Shown here piece after piece: positions 1 to 8,073 of a stretch of 64,000 nucleotides of DNA. The DNA is from Variovorax sp. CF079 (GTDB lineage Bacteria > Pseudomonadota > Gammaproteobacteria > Burkholderiales > Burkholderiaceae_C): NCBI RefSeq assembly GCF_900101545.1, contig NZ_FMZU01000004.1:62001-126000 (forward strand), written 5' to 3'. The stretch's first letter is position 1. Each line of letters starts with the position of its first letter. The notes under the pieces were generated by a model, which was not told the DNA's origin, searched no databases, and saw only the letters and a list, made by a program, of their open reading frames with translations. A program made the translations under genes and the position numbers.

Positions 1-519
1 GGCTGGCAGGCGGACAAGCCTTGGGGCGCCGAGGTCCGGTTGCCGACTGGCTTCGACTACGGTCGGGCCGACACAGCCGTGCGCCAGTCCACGGCTCAAT
101 GGGCCGGCGAGGGGCTGCGAAGCGCGGACGGTCAGCCACTGCCGGAGTTTGCGGACGGCACGATCCTGCTGCCCGCAGGCGCCCGCGGGCCGGCTTTCCT
201 GGTCGGATCGAACTTCCGAGCCATCTTGCGCTACAACAACTCGACCAGCTATGCGCTCGCGGTCGGCCTTCTTGCGCAACGCCTGACTGGCGGCCCCGAC
301 GTGCAGTCCCCTTGGCCGCGGGATCTGGCCGCTCTCACGCGCAGCCAACTGATCGAGCTCCAGACCGCGCTCAATCAGCGTGGCTTTGCCAGCGGAGCGC
401 CCGACGGCGTGATGGGCCCCGCCACCCGTGACGGCCTGCGCCGCTATCAACGCAGTGTCGGCTTGCCCGCGGACGGCTATCCAAGCGCAGAGTTGCTTCA
501 GCGCCTGCAACAGCGCTAG
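1..519 (+). CDS. Lytic murein transglycosylase (MltB/SLT_2 type), C-terminal part
   Basis: The reading frame is open from the first base, so the gene starts upstream of the window; 172 codons are visible. The first residues (GWQADKPWGAEVRLP) and the motif SNFRAILRYNNSTSYALAV match the end of the catalytic domain of periplasmic MltB-like transglycosylases, which cleave the glycan strand of peptidoglycan and leave a 1,6-anhydro end. The last 60 or so residues form a peptidoglycan-binding type 1 domain, with the pattern LQTALNQRGF, then DGVMGPATRDGLRRYQ. The stop codon overlaps that of the convergent SET-domain gene. Signal peptide and catalytic Glu lie outside the window, so activity cannot be judged. 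Confidence 0.88.
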   Translation, partial: GWQADKPWGAEVRLPTGFDYGRADTAVRQSTAQWAGEGLRSADGQPLPEFADGTILLPAGARGPAFLVGSNFRAILRYNNSTSYALAVGLLAQRLTGGPDVQSPWPRDLAALTRSQLIELQTALNQRGFASGAPDGVMGPATRDGLRRYQRSVGLPADGYPSAELLQRLQQR

Positions 520-983
520 CCGAGGTCTGCGAGCATCGTGCCGCGGCAATTGGGAGACCCGCAACGGCAGGGATAGTCCGAGGCCGGCGGGCCGTCGTCC
601 GCTGTCAGGCAATAGTCGATGAACAGTTCGTCCCCCGCGTTCACGGGAGCGATCGTCTGGAACTTCAGCAACAACTGGCCTGCGTCGTCGTACTCCTCGT
701 CCGCCTCGCAGTTCGGGTCGCAGGCGTGATTCAGGTGGCGAGTGCCATTGCCTCCCTTGGCGCCATCGATGGTTTCCCGATTGGACAAGGTAAACAGGTA
801 AGTGAGCTGGCCATCCCGGACCTTGGCGGCGATCTCCTGCTGTGAGTAGCGCCGGCCTTCGTAGATACCCAGCAATGCGAAAGCGGGCAACGCGCGCGTC
901 GCGAAGGCGCCGAGGCCGTGGACTTCGCTGGGCCCCACCCTGAGGCAGGGCGTAGAGGAATGGTGTTTGCGAAGCTTTGCCAT
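516..983 (-). CDS. SET domain protein-lysine methyltransferase with post-SET motif
   Basis: A 155-residue, free-standing SET domain. Visible landmarks are the N-terminal HGLGAFATR (binding of S-adenosylmethionine), RHLNHACDPNC at residues 82-92 (the NHxCxPN signature), GDELFIDY at 117-124 with the catalytic Tyr124, and a post-SET zinc-type motif CRCGSPNC at 139-146 ending in RGTM. All key residues are present, so an active lysine methyltransferase is expected. The family is common in eukaryotes and scattered in bacteria; in proteobacteria the targets are mostly unknown. No signal peptide is seen, so it is cytoplasmic. It stands alone, convergent with the transglycosylase gene and divergent from the copper oxidase operon. 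Confidence 0.88.
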   Translation of the reverse strand: MAKLRKHHSSTPCLRVGPSEVHGLGAFATRALPAFALLGIYEGRRYSQQEIAAKVRDGQLTYLFTLSNRETIDGAKGGNGTRHLNHACDPNCEADEEYDDAGQLLLKFQTIAPVNAGDELFIDYCLTADDGPPASDYPCRCGSPNCRGTMLADLG

Positions 984-1188
984 GTGAGTCGGATTTGTAG
1001 ACGGAGCCCGAACTTGCCGAAGGCTGTATCGGGTAGTCGAACAGGTTCTTTCTGAAGTCGCTCCAGATCGGCGGTTTCATCCGAACAGCTGGGCCGCGGT
1101 GCCATTTTTGAATACTTTCTTATTGTTTCTTGCGCACGCAAGGACTAAGCTGGCACCCGTCGGATGAAGATCAAAAAAAGGAGGAACG

Positions 1189-3099
1189 ATGACCAGCGTT
1201 CCATCGGCGCGCGCCTTGCGCGGCCTTGCTTATGCGTCCCTGGTGTTCCTGGCTTGGTGCGGCGGTGACGACGGAGGCGGCGGCAGAGCGCAGGGCGCCA
1301 ACGCGGCGCTCGCGGACGTGTCCGCATCGAGCAACAGGCCGGCGCCGGGCGGAGAGCCTGCGATCCTGACCAGTCCGCCCCCCGGCACCAAGTTCGCCAG
1401 CCGCAGCGCGACCTTCGTCTGGACCAACACCGGCGCCAACCAGTACGGCTTCGCGATCCAGTCGACCTCCTCGGCGACACCGGTGGTCGACACCGTGACC
1501 AGCGCGACCACGCTGACGGTGACAAACCTGCCCACGGACGGCGCGGGACTCGTGGTCCGGCTGCGCTCCCGATTCAAGGGAAAGTGGCTGCCATCCAACG
1601 AGTACAGCTTCACGGCAGCCGGGTACACCGCGGCGCAGTCCACCGCTGCCGTCAAGCCCTGGTCCGATCCGATCGCGCTGCCGCTCGTGCCCGCCTCGGC
1701 CGCCAACCTGCCGGACGGCAAGCTGCTGCTGTGGGCCGCCCGCTCGCCCACCAGCTTCAGCACGAGCAGCAACGAGGCCTACACCTACACCTCGGTGTTC
1801 GACCCCGCCACGCGATCGTCGAGCCCCCTGACGGTCACGGCCACGGGCCACCAGATGTTCTGCCCCGGCCTCAGCATGCTGGCCGACGGCAGCGTGCTGG
1901 TCACCGGCGGCAGCGATGCGGTGAAGACCTCGATCTACGACCCGGCGCTGGGCGGCTGGGTGACGGGTGCGCAACTCGGGATCGCACGTGCCTACCAGTC
2001 CAGCACCACGATGTCCGACGGCTCCGTATTCACGGTCGGCGGTTCATGGAACGGCGGACTGGGCGGCAAGTATGGCGAGGTGTGGTCGGCCAGCACCAGC
2101 ACCTGGCGCACGCTGTCCGGCGTACCGGCCAACATGCCGGACGCGAGCAATGTCTCCAACCCGCCGCTGGCCGGCCCGGACGCGGCCGGCGTCTACCGAG
2201 GCGACAACCACATGTGGCTGTTCGGCGCCGCCGGCGGCTGGGTGTTCCACGCCGGTCCCGCCGCCGCGATGCACTGGATCGACACGCGCGGTAGCGGTGC
2301 CATCCTGCAGGCCGGCCCGCGCAGCGACGACCCCTACGCCATGACCGCCAGCGCCGTGATGTACGACATCGGCAAGATCCTCAAGCTCGGCGGCGCGCCG
2401 AACCACGACAGCGGCAACGCCTTCAAGACCGCCTACATCATCGACATCAATGCGGGCGCGCCGAACCCACCCACGGTGCGCAAGGTCTCGCCCATGGCCT
2501 ATGGCCGCACCTTCGTCAACAGCGTGGTGCTGCCCAACGGCGAGGTGCTTGTGATCGGCGGCCAGACGCAGCCCGTGACCTTCTCCGACTCCTTCAGCGT
2601 GCTGGCTACCGAGCTGTGGAGCCCGGTGCTCGAGAGCTTCATCACCCTGCCGCCGATGCAGAGACCGCGCAACTACCACAGCGTGGCATTGCTGCTGCTG
2701 GACGGACGCGTGCTGGCGGGCGGCGGCGGGCTGTGCGCTTGCCCTGCCGACCACCCGGACGCGGAGATCTACACGCCACCCTACCTGCTGGCGCCCGACG
2801 GAACGCCCGCACCCCGCCCGGCCATCACGGCCGCGCCGGCCACCGCCACATGGGGCAGCCAGATCGCCGTGGCCACCGACCGCGCGGCGGCCAGCTTTGC
2901 ATTGGTGCGCATGGCGTCGGCCACTCACTCGGTCAACACCGACCAGCGTCGCATCCCGCTCTCCTTCACGGGCACGGCAGGCAACTACCAGCTGGGCATT
3001 CCGGCCGATCGCGGCGTGGTGCTGCCGGGCAACTACATGCTGTTCGCGCTGGACGGCAGCGGCGTGCCCAGCGTGGCGCGCACCATCAACATCCGCTAG
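1189..3099 (+). CDS. Galactose-oxidase-type copper radical oxidase, probable lipoprotein
   Basis: A 636-residue secreted oxidase. The N-terminus has a hydrophobic segment ending in LAWC (Cys24), a plausible lipobox. A beta-sandwich region (about 55-145) precedes a Kelch-type propeller and a C-terminal galactose-oxidase Early-set domain. Compared from memory with fungal galactose oxidase, every active-site residue appears: Cys225 in MFCPG and Tyr269 in ARAYQSS (the thioether Tyr-Cys cofactor pair), the stacking Trp287 in GGSWNGG, Tyr496-His497 in RNYHS, and His580 in ATHSVNTDQ. Copper-dependent alcohol or aldehyde oxidation is therefore expected; substrate unknown. A strong AGGAGG at 1179-1184 supports the start. 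The next two genes overlap it or each other and encode a cytochrome c and a copper chaperone. Confidence 0.9.
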   Translation: MTSVPSARALRGLAYASLVFLAWCGGDDGGGGRAQGANAALADVSASSNRPAPGGEPAILTSPPPGTKFASRSATFVWTNTGANQYGFAIQSTSSATPVVDTVTSATTLTVTNLPTDGAGLVVRLRSRFKGKWLPSNEYSFTAAGYTAAQSTAAVKPWSDPIALPLVPASAANLPDGKLLLWAARSPTSFSTSSNEAYTYTSVFDPATRSSSPLTVTATGHQMFCPGLSMLADGSVLVTGGSDAVKTSIYDPALGGWVTGAQLGIARAYQSSTTMSDGSVFTVGGSWNGGLGGKYGEVWSASTSTWRTLSGVPANMPDASNVSNPPLAGPDAAGVYRGDNHMWLFGAAGGWVFHAGPAAAMHWIDTRGSGAILQAGPRSDDPYAMTASAVMYDIGKILKLGGAPNHDSGNAFKTAYIIDINAGAPNPPTVRKVSPMAYGRTFVNSVVLPNGEVLVIGGQTQPVTFSDSFSVLATELWSPVLESFITLPPMQRPRNYHSVALLLLDGRVLAGGGGLCACPADHPDAEIYTPPYLLAPDGTPAPRPAITAAPATATWGSQIAVATDRAAASFALVRMASATHSVNTDQRRIPLSFTGTAGNYQLGIPADRGVVLPGNYMLFALDGSGVPSVARTINIR

Positions 3100-3569
3100 T
3101 GGCCGGCGCGCTTCGCAAGCTGAGGCTCCCGATGGCGCTGGCGCTCGCAACCGCACTGGCCGCGGGCCTGGCGTGGCGCGGGTGGCGCGAACCCGCCGTG
3201 CCGGCCTCGGTGGCGCGCGGCGCGCGCCTGTTCGACGGCACCGAGCCGCTCGCCGGCACGCTGTCCGGCCACAGCGCGCCGCTGCCGGTCGCGGCGACGC
3301 GCTGCACCCAGTGCCACGCCGGCCCTGGCAAGTCCACCGCCGCGGCCTCCAATTTCGCGCCGCCGCTGGACCGGCGCCAGCTGCGCGAAGCCCGCCCGCG
3401 CCGGGGCGGCCCGCCCGTCGCGTACGAGCAGGCGTCCTTCTGCCGCACGCTGCGCACCGGCGTCGACCCGGCCCACATCGTGTTGCCCCGAGCCATGCCG
3501 CGCTTCGATGCCGACGATGGCCAGTGCGCGGCCTTGTGGGACTACCTGACGCAGGGCCTCCCCGAATGA
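3099..3569 (+). CDS. Small membrane-anchored c-type cytochrome
   Basis: A 156-residue protein if it starts at the GTG that overlaps the oxidase stop codon; an ATG at 3132 would give 145 residues. The N-terminus carries one hydrophobic segment (MALALATALAAGLAW) serving as signal or anchor. A single haem-binding motif CTQCH lies at 69-73, and AMPRFD near the C-terminus can supply the axial methionine before a final helix (CAALWDYL). It is expected to sit in the periplasm and to pass electrons. Its fusion by overlap to the copper oxidase gene suggests that it accepts electrons from that enzyme or from its substrate cycle; this is inference. Galactose oxidase itself uses oxygen. Confidence 0.82.
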   Translation: MAGALRKLRLPMALALATALAAGLAWRGWREPAVPASVARGARLFDGTEPLAGTLSGHSAPLPVAATRCTQCHAGPGKSTAAASNFAPPLDRRQLREARPRRGGPPVAYEQASFCRTLRTGVDPAHIVLPRAMPRFDADDGQCAALWDYLTQGLPE

Positions 3570-4168
3570 ACGCGCATCGCCCCCTCGTCCCATCCCGGGT
3601 TGCATCCCCCGGGCGCCGGCGCCTGCTTGCCGCCGGTGCGCTGGCGTGGCTGGGGGTGCCGCCGGCCGCCCGTGCCAACGCCGGCGTCGGCCCGGTGATG
3701 CCGGCCGTGGCGGCGCCGGCCTTGCCGCTGCGGCGTCACGACGGCGCCGCGCCGACGCTCGCGGCGCAGCTGCGCGGCGCCCCGACCGCCGTTCAATTGA
3801 TGTTCACCGGCTGCAGCACGGTCTGCCCGATCCAGGGCGCCTTGTTCTCGGCGCTGCAGGCCGCGTTGCTGGCCGAGCGCGATGCGGCGGCGCGCCTGCT
3901 GTCGCTGAGCATCGACCCGCTGGCCGACGACCCCGCCGCCCTGAGCGCCTGGCTGCGGCGCTTCGGCGCCAGGCCCACATGGAGCGCGGCGGCGCCTGCC
4001 CCCGAGGCGCTCGACCCGATGCTCTCGCTGTTCAAGGGGGGCGCGGCCGCGGGCGACCGCCATACCGGCCAGGTTTATCTGTTCGATCGCCACGCTCGGC
4101 TGGTCTGGCGTACCAGCGAGCTGCCGCCGGCGGCCGAGGTCATGGCCGCGCTACGGCGCGTTGCGTAG
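3566..4168 (+). CDS. SCO1/SenC/PrrC-family copper chaperone
   Basis: A 200-residue protein with an N-terminal RRR plus hydrophobic stretch ending in ARANA, a probable export signal. The thioredoxin fold carries the SCO copper site: Cys83 and Cys87 in GCSTVCP, and His166 in DRHTGQVYLFD. SCO proteins deliver copper to, or reduce, the CuA centre of cytochrome oxidases. No cytochrome oxidase gene is nearby; instead the gene overlaps the cytochrome c gene (ATGA) and sits in an operon with a copper radical oxidase, so a role in loading copper into that enzyme in the periplasm is the simplest reading. Its 3' end overlaps the convergent P450 gene by 18 bases. Confidence 0.88.
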   Translation: MNAHRPLVPSRVASPGRRRLLAAGALAWLGVPPAARANAGVGPVMPAVAAPALPLRRHDGAAPTLAAQLRGAPTAVQLMFTGCSTVCPIQGALFSALQAALLAERDAAARLLSLSIDPLADDPAALSAWLRRFGARPTWSAAAPAPEALDPMLSLFKGGAAAGDRHTGQVYLFDRHARLVWRTSELPPAAEVMAALRRVA

Positions 4169-5587
4169 CCGCAGCCTCAGGCCTACGGGCGACATCGTGA
4201 ACGCCAGCCGCTCCTGCACTTCCATGCCGTCGGCGGTTGATACGTCCGCGATCTCGAACGCGCCGAGCAGCATGGCGGCCACCATCTTCATCTCCGACAG
4301 CGCGAGGTAGCGGCCGGGACAGGTGCGCGGCCCGGCGCCGAAAGGCATGGCGACCCGCTTGGCTGAGCCCGCGGCCCGGCCCGGGCCATCCCCGGCGAGC
4401 CAGCGTTCCGGCCGGAACGCCTCGGGATCGGAGAAATGCGCGGCATTCACGGCCCCGGGGCGCATCAGGCACATTACCGGCGTGCCGGCAGGCACTGCCA
4501 CACCGTCCACCACGGTATCGCGCACGGCCTCCTGGATGAGGAGCGGGGCGACCGGCTTGAGCCGCATCGTCTCGTGCGCGCAGGCTTCCACGAAATCGAG
4601 CTGGCCCAGCTGCTCGTGGGTGGGATGCGATCCCTCGCCGATCACGCTGCGCACTTCCTCGGCGGCCCGTTGCGCGGCCTCGGGATGGCGATGCAGCAGC
4701 CAGACCATCCACGCCAGCGTGTTGGCCGTCGTGTCCTCGCCGGCCAGCAGCATGGTCAGCATGTTGCCGGAAACGTCCTCGTCGGTCAGCTCGGAGCCGG
4801 GCCGGTCGCGCTCGGCGACCATGGCTTCGATAAGGTTGCGGGGGTGCTCGCGCAGTTCAGGCTCGTCGGCGAGCCGTTGCCTCGCGGCGGCGATGAAGCC
4901 GTTCACGGCGCCGTGCACCGCCGCCAGATCCGCTTCCACCGCCCGGTCGCGCCGCGTCAGCCAGCGCGGCAGCGGCGACAGCACGCGCTTGGCCAGCGCG
5001 GGCAGCAGCTTGTCCAGGTGCTGCTGGATCACCTCCTCGTCCGACTCCAACGTGTTGATGTCCGTGCCGAAGGCCAGGCCCGCGGTCACGTCGACGGTGT
5101 AGCGCATCAGGTCCGCCTGCAGGTCGATCGGCTGTCCGGCCTCCGCGGCCCGGCGCCAGCGGCCCTCGAAGCGCTGCGTGACCTTCACCAGCGTCGGATG
5201 GAAGGCCTTGATGTGGGTCGGGTCCAGGCCGCGCAGCACCATGGGCCGGTGCCGCCTCCATTCGTCGCCGTTGATGGTGAACAGGCCATTGAAGCCCAGC
5301 GAGCGAGCCGCCGCGTTGAGCTTTGCGCCGCGCTGGAATCCGTCGGGCCGGTCGCGCAGCACCGCGGCGACCGTCCCCGGGTTGGAGATGACGACGAACT
5401 CGCGGGAGGCGATGCGGAACCGGTAGATCTCGCCGTACTCGCGCGCCCACTGCTCGACCTTCTGGTGCAGGCGTTCGCGCTCGATCTGGAGGGCATTGCC
5501 CAGCAGAGGCAGGCCGCGCGGCCCCGGCAGCTCGCGAATACGCCGCAGAGGTGCATCCGCACGCGGTCCATCGGTGGTGATCGCCAT
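4151..5587 (-). CDS. Cytochrome P450
   Basis: A 478-residue P450 starting at the ATG of MAITTDGP; the frame stays open further upstream but that part looks like non-coding GC-rich sequence, and GAAGGGA lies before the chosen start. Landmarks are the proline-rich entry PGPRGLPLLGN, the I-helix AGEDTTANT that activates oxygen, the ExxR motif ETMRLKP, and the haem loop FGAGPRTCPGRY with thiolate Cys423. No membrane anchor is seen, so it is a soluble class that needs separate redox partners; none is adjacent. The substrate cannot be inferred. It converges with the copper oxidase operon and is followed at a distance by a GNAT gene upstream on the same strand. Confidence 0.93.
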   Translation of the reverse strand: MAITTDGPRADAPLRRIRELPGPRGLPLLGNALQIERERLHQKVEQWAREYGEIYRFRIASREFVVISNPGTVAAVLRDRPDGFQRGAKLNAAARSLGFNGLFTINGDEWRRHRPMVLRGLDPTHIKAFHPTLVKVTQRFEGRWRRAAEAGQPIDLQADLMRYTVDVTAGLAFGTDINTLESDEEVIQQHLDKLLPALAKRVLSPLPRWLTRRDRAVEADLAAVHGAVNGFIAAARQRLADEPELREHPRNLIEAMVAERDRPGSELTDEDVSGNMLTMLLAGEDTTANTLAWMVWLLHRHPEAAQRAAEEVRSVIGEGSHPTHEQLGQLDFVEACAHETMRLKPVAPLLIQEAVRDTVVDGVAVPAGTPVMCLMRPGAVNAAHFSDPEAFRPERWLAGDGPGRAAGSAKRVAMPFGAGPRTCPGRYLALSEMKMVAAMLLGAFEIADVSTADGMEVQERLAFTMSPVGLRLRLRNAP

Positions 5588-5652
5588 GTCGGTCCCTTCG
5601 TGCGCCGGCGCGCTAAAAGCGCGGCATCTTATCTCGACCCACGGGAGGCCAC

Positions 5653-6306
5653 TCAGAAGCCGAACTGGAAGAGCTGGTTGTTCAGCCAGCGCCGCAGCAC
5701 GTCCACGGGCCGCGGCGCGGGCGCCTGCTGCAGCCGCGCGGCCACGCCACGTTCCATGCGCAGCACCGGCCGATCGGCGCCCTGGGCGCACGCGACGAAG
5801 CCCATGCGCTGCATGAAGCGGATCATCCGGCGGTTGGAAGACGGCACCTCGCCGACAAGCCGGTGCAGGCCGGCATCGCGCGCCGCTTCGAGCAGGCGAT
5901 CGAGCAATTGCTCGGCCAGCCCCTGGCCCTGCCAGAAGTCGGCCACGACAAGCGTCAGCTCCGCGCAGTCGCCGTCCGCGCCGACGTCGTAGCGCGCCTC
6001 CCCGATCACCTCCTCGTCGTGGTCCAGCCTCAGCGTGGCGACGAAGCCGGCATGGCGAACGCCGTCCACGTTGACCAGATCCAGCAGCATGGCCGGCGAG
6101 CAGGCACCGAAGCCGCGGCCGAAGCGCTCGCAGCGCGACGCGGCCGACAGCCTGGCGATGAAGCCGCCGAAGCGCTTCGCGTCGTCGGAGCGCAGGGAAC
6201 GGATCTGGGCCGGTACGCCGTTGCGCAGCCGCACGTGCCGAGGCAGTCCCACGGCACGCCGCGTCGCGGCGATGGCTGCGGCCGGGGTGGTGTTCAGCTT
6301 GAGCAT
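5653..6306 (-). CDS. GNAT-family N-acetyltransferase
   Basis: A 217-residue protein from the ATG of MLKLN; a TTG twelve codons upstream is possible but less likely. The central part has the GNAT fold: a beta strand with IGEARYDVG, then AELTLVVADFWQGQGLAEQLLDRL, whose QGQGLA loop binds the pyrophosphate of acetyl-CoA, and a C-terminal RFMQRMGF. The N-terminal segment with RSLRSDDAKRFGGFIARLS resembles the acetyltransferase domain found attached to, or beside, acyl-CoA synthetases and other proteins that sense metabolic state. The acceptor amine is unknown. It is transcribed divergently from the metallophosphoesterase gene. Confidence 0.85.
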   Translation of the reverse strand: MLKLNTTPAAAIAATRRAVGLPRHVRLRNGVPAQIRSLRSDDAKRFGGFIARLSAASRCERFGRGFGACSPAMLLDLVNVDGVRHAGFVATLRLDHDEEVIGEARYDVGADGDCAELTLVVADFWQGQGLAEQLLDRLLEAARDAGLHRLVGEVPSSNRRMIRFMQRMGFVACAQGADRPVLRMERGVAARLQQAPAPRPVDVLRRWLNNQLFQFGF

Positions 6307-6379
6307 GGGGCTATTCCGTTGGCTGGTGAAAAGGAGTGCCAAGCTTCTCGCGCCGCGCCCTTCCAGTCCTTAAGTAGTA

Positions 6380-6405
6380 CTGAAGCGTGCTGAAGCCCGC
6401 TTCAG
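6380..6405. promoter_or_regulatory. Candidate operator: direct plus inverted CTGAAGC repeats
   Basis: In the divergent gap between the GNAT gene and the metallophosphoesterase gene, CTGAAGC occurs at 6380-6386 and again at 6390-6396, the second copy being followed after two bases by its inverse GCTTCAG at 6399-6405. Half-sites ten bases apart on one face of the helix are typical of a dimeric or tandem-bound regulator. The binding protein is unknown. Confidence 0.4.
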
Positions 6406-6522
6406 GCGGCCGCCGGCCTCCCGAATTCAGAACGCTTAAGGGCCGAATTCATGACGCCGCGGCCGCCTTCGGCGACAGTCTCGGCACGGACCCGGCCGGG
6501 TCCACCGATCCGCCCACGAACC

Positions 6523-8073
6523 ATGGCCTTGAATGCACCGCGCTATGTCTGCCTCTCCGACCTTCACCTCGGCGCCGCCTACAGCACCCTGACCTACGCC
6601 GACGCGCAGGGACGGCCCGATCCCGGCCGCCCCAGCGACACCCAGGTCGCCTTCGGCAGCGCCTTGCGCCAGCTGCTGTCCACCATGGACGGCCCGCCCC
6701 CGACACTGATCCTGCTGGGCGACGTGCTCGACATGGGCCTGTCGCCGATGGGCGACGTGGCGGCGGCCTTCCGGTGCTTCGTGGAGACGGTGATGCAGGA
6801 CGGCGGCCGTCCGGTGTTCGCCCCGCGCGTGCTGTACGTGCCCGGCAACCACGACCACCATCTCTGGCGCATCGCACAGGACCAGCAGTTCCAGGACGCG
6901 CTGCAGCAGGGCCGCATCGAGGACGACCTGATCAAGCACACCGCGCTGTTCGAGGACGCTGTAGCGGGAGACGTGGCCGGTGCCGCCCGGATCGCGTCGT
7001 CGATGCTGACGCGGCTCGTGGCCGGCTGCCCCGGCCTGGCCGACGCGCGGGTGGACATCGCCTACCCGAATCTCGGCCTGCTCGATGCGTCGCGCCGCCG
7101 CTGCGTCGTGCTGCACCACGGGCACTACATCGACCCGATGTACCGGGTGATGACGATCCTGAATGCGCAGGCTCCGGGCCGGAGCGCGGGACGCAACCCC
7201 GGCACCGTGACGGTCTCGGACCTGGAGGGCCAGAACGGCGCCTGGGTCGACTTCATGTGGTCCGACCTCGGCAGTTCCGGCATGACCGGGGCCGGCGCCG
7301 GCAAGCTCTACGAGGTAATGCGCGATGCCGCCGCATCGCACGACTTCTCGCAACGGCTGGCCGCCCTGCTGGTGGCCAAGCTCGACCAGAACTTCGGCAT
7401 GAGCGGGAGCATGGACGTGTTCCAGGGCATCACGGTCAGCCAGCTCGTGCTCGGCACGCTCGACGCCACGCTGGGCCGGGGCGCCGAGTCGCAGCGCGAC
7501 GGCTATGCCGAAGTGATGAGCGCCGACGACGTGGCGGACCTGCGCTGGTACCTGTCGGGGCCGGTGAAGCTGCAGCTCGAGCAGGCCGGGCTCAAGCCGT
7601 CGGAGCTGGATTTCAGCTTCGTCTTCGGCCACAGCCACAAGCCTTTCGAGGACGAGCTGCCGGTGGCCGGCTTCGACCGGCCGGTCGGCATCTTCAACAC
7701 CGGCGGCTGGGTGATGGACCAGCCCACCATGACCACCACGCAGGGCGCCTCGGCCATGTTCATCGACGATGCGCTGAACGTCGCGTCGCTGCGCCTGTTC
7801 AACGATCCGGTGAACGGGCGCATGCCCCCCGTGCACGCACGCGGCATCGGCGGTTTCCGCGACCGCGACAACCCGATGCTGGCGGCGCTGGCCGCCGGCA
7901 TCGAACGCACGGCACCGGCCTGGGGGGCGTTCTCGCGCAACGCGCAACAGGCCACGCAGAGCCGCGCCACGCTGCTGCTCGACGAATTCTTCACCGCCTC
8001 GGTCGCGGTGATTGCGGACGCACGGGCAGAGATGGAGGCCCGGGCAAAGACGATGGCAAAGGCGAACGCATGA
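6523..8073 (+). CDS. Calcineurin-like metallophosphoesterase
   Basis: A 516-residue protein from the ATG of MALNAPRY; an in-frame ATG at 6451 would add 24 residues of low-complexity Pro/Arg sequence. The five-motif metal site is visible: SDLHLG, then LLGDVLDMG, YVPGNHDHH, a histidine motif LHHGHY and FGHSHKP near the end. Two divalent metal ions are expected to act on a phosphomono- or diester. There is no signal peptide, so it is likely cytoplasmic. It is longer than simple phosphodiesterases and has a central insert rich in Asp and Gly. Its stop overlaps the start of the GMC/hydrolase fusion gene (ATGA), so the two are translationally coupled, but I know of no established link between the activities. 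Confidence 0.87.
   Translation: MALNAPRYVCLSDLHLGAAYSTLTYADAQGRPDPGRPSDTQVAFGSALRQLLSTMDGPPPTLILLGDVLDMGLSPMGDVAAAFRCFVETVMQDGGRPVFAPRVLYVPGNHDHHLWRIAQDQQFQDALQQGRIEDDLIKHTALFEDAVAGDVAGAARIASSMLTRLVAGCPGLADARVDIAYPNLGLLDASRRRCVVLHHGHYIDPMYRVMTILNAQAPGRSAGRNPGTVTVSDLEGQNGAWVDFMWSDLGSSGMTGAGAGKLYEVMRDAAASHDFSQRLAALLVAKLDQNFGMSGSMDVFQGITVSQLVLGTLDATLGRGAESQRDGYAEVMSADDVADLRWYLSGPVKLQLEQAGLKPSELDFSFVFGHSHKPFEDELPVAGFDRPVGIFNTGGWVMDQPTMTTTQGASAMFIDDALNVASLRLFNDPVNGRMPPVHARGIGGFRDRDNPMLAALAAGIERTAPAWGAFSRNAQQATQSRATLLLDEFFTASVAVIADARAEMEARAKTMAKANA

Noticed and set aside
1129..1142. Short palindrome CTTGCG-CA-CGCAAG upstream of the copper oxidase
   Set aside because: Only six-base arms with a two-base centre in GC-rich DNA; no second copy or promoter element placed it as an operator.
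2044..3678. 544-codon minus-strand frame opposite the copper oxidase operon
   Set aside because: It opposes three genes with intact active-site motifs and shows only GC-driven composition.
4436..5992. 518-codon plus-strand frame opposite the P450
   Set aside because: Complement of a P450 with all family motifs; no ribosome site and no recognisable fold.
6387..8069. Upstream extension of the GMC/hydrolase frame over the metallophosphoesterase gene
   Set aside because: The in-frame sequence before 8070 is Arg/Pro/Gly-rich shadow of the phosphoesterase; the ATGA overlap gives a natural start.
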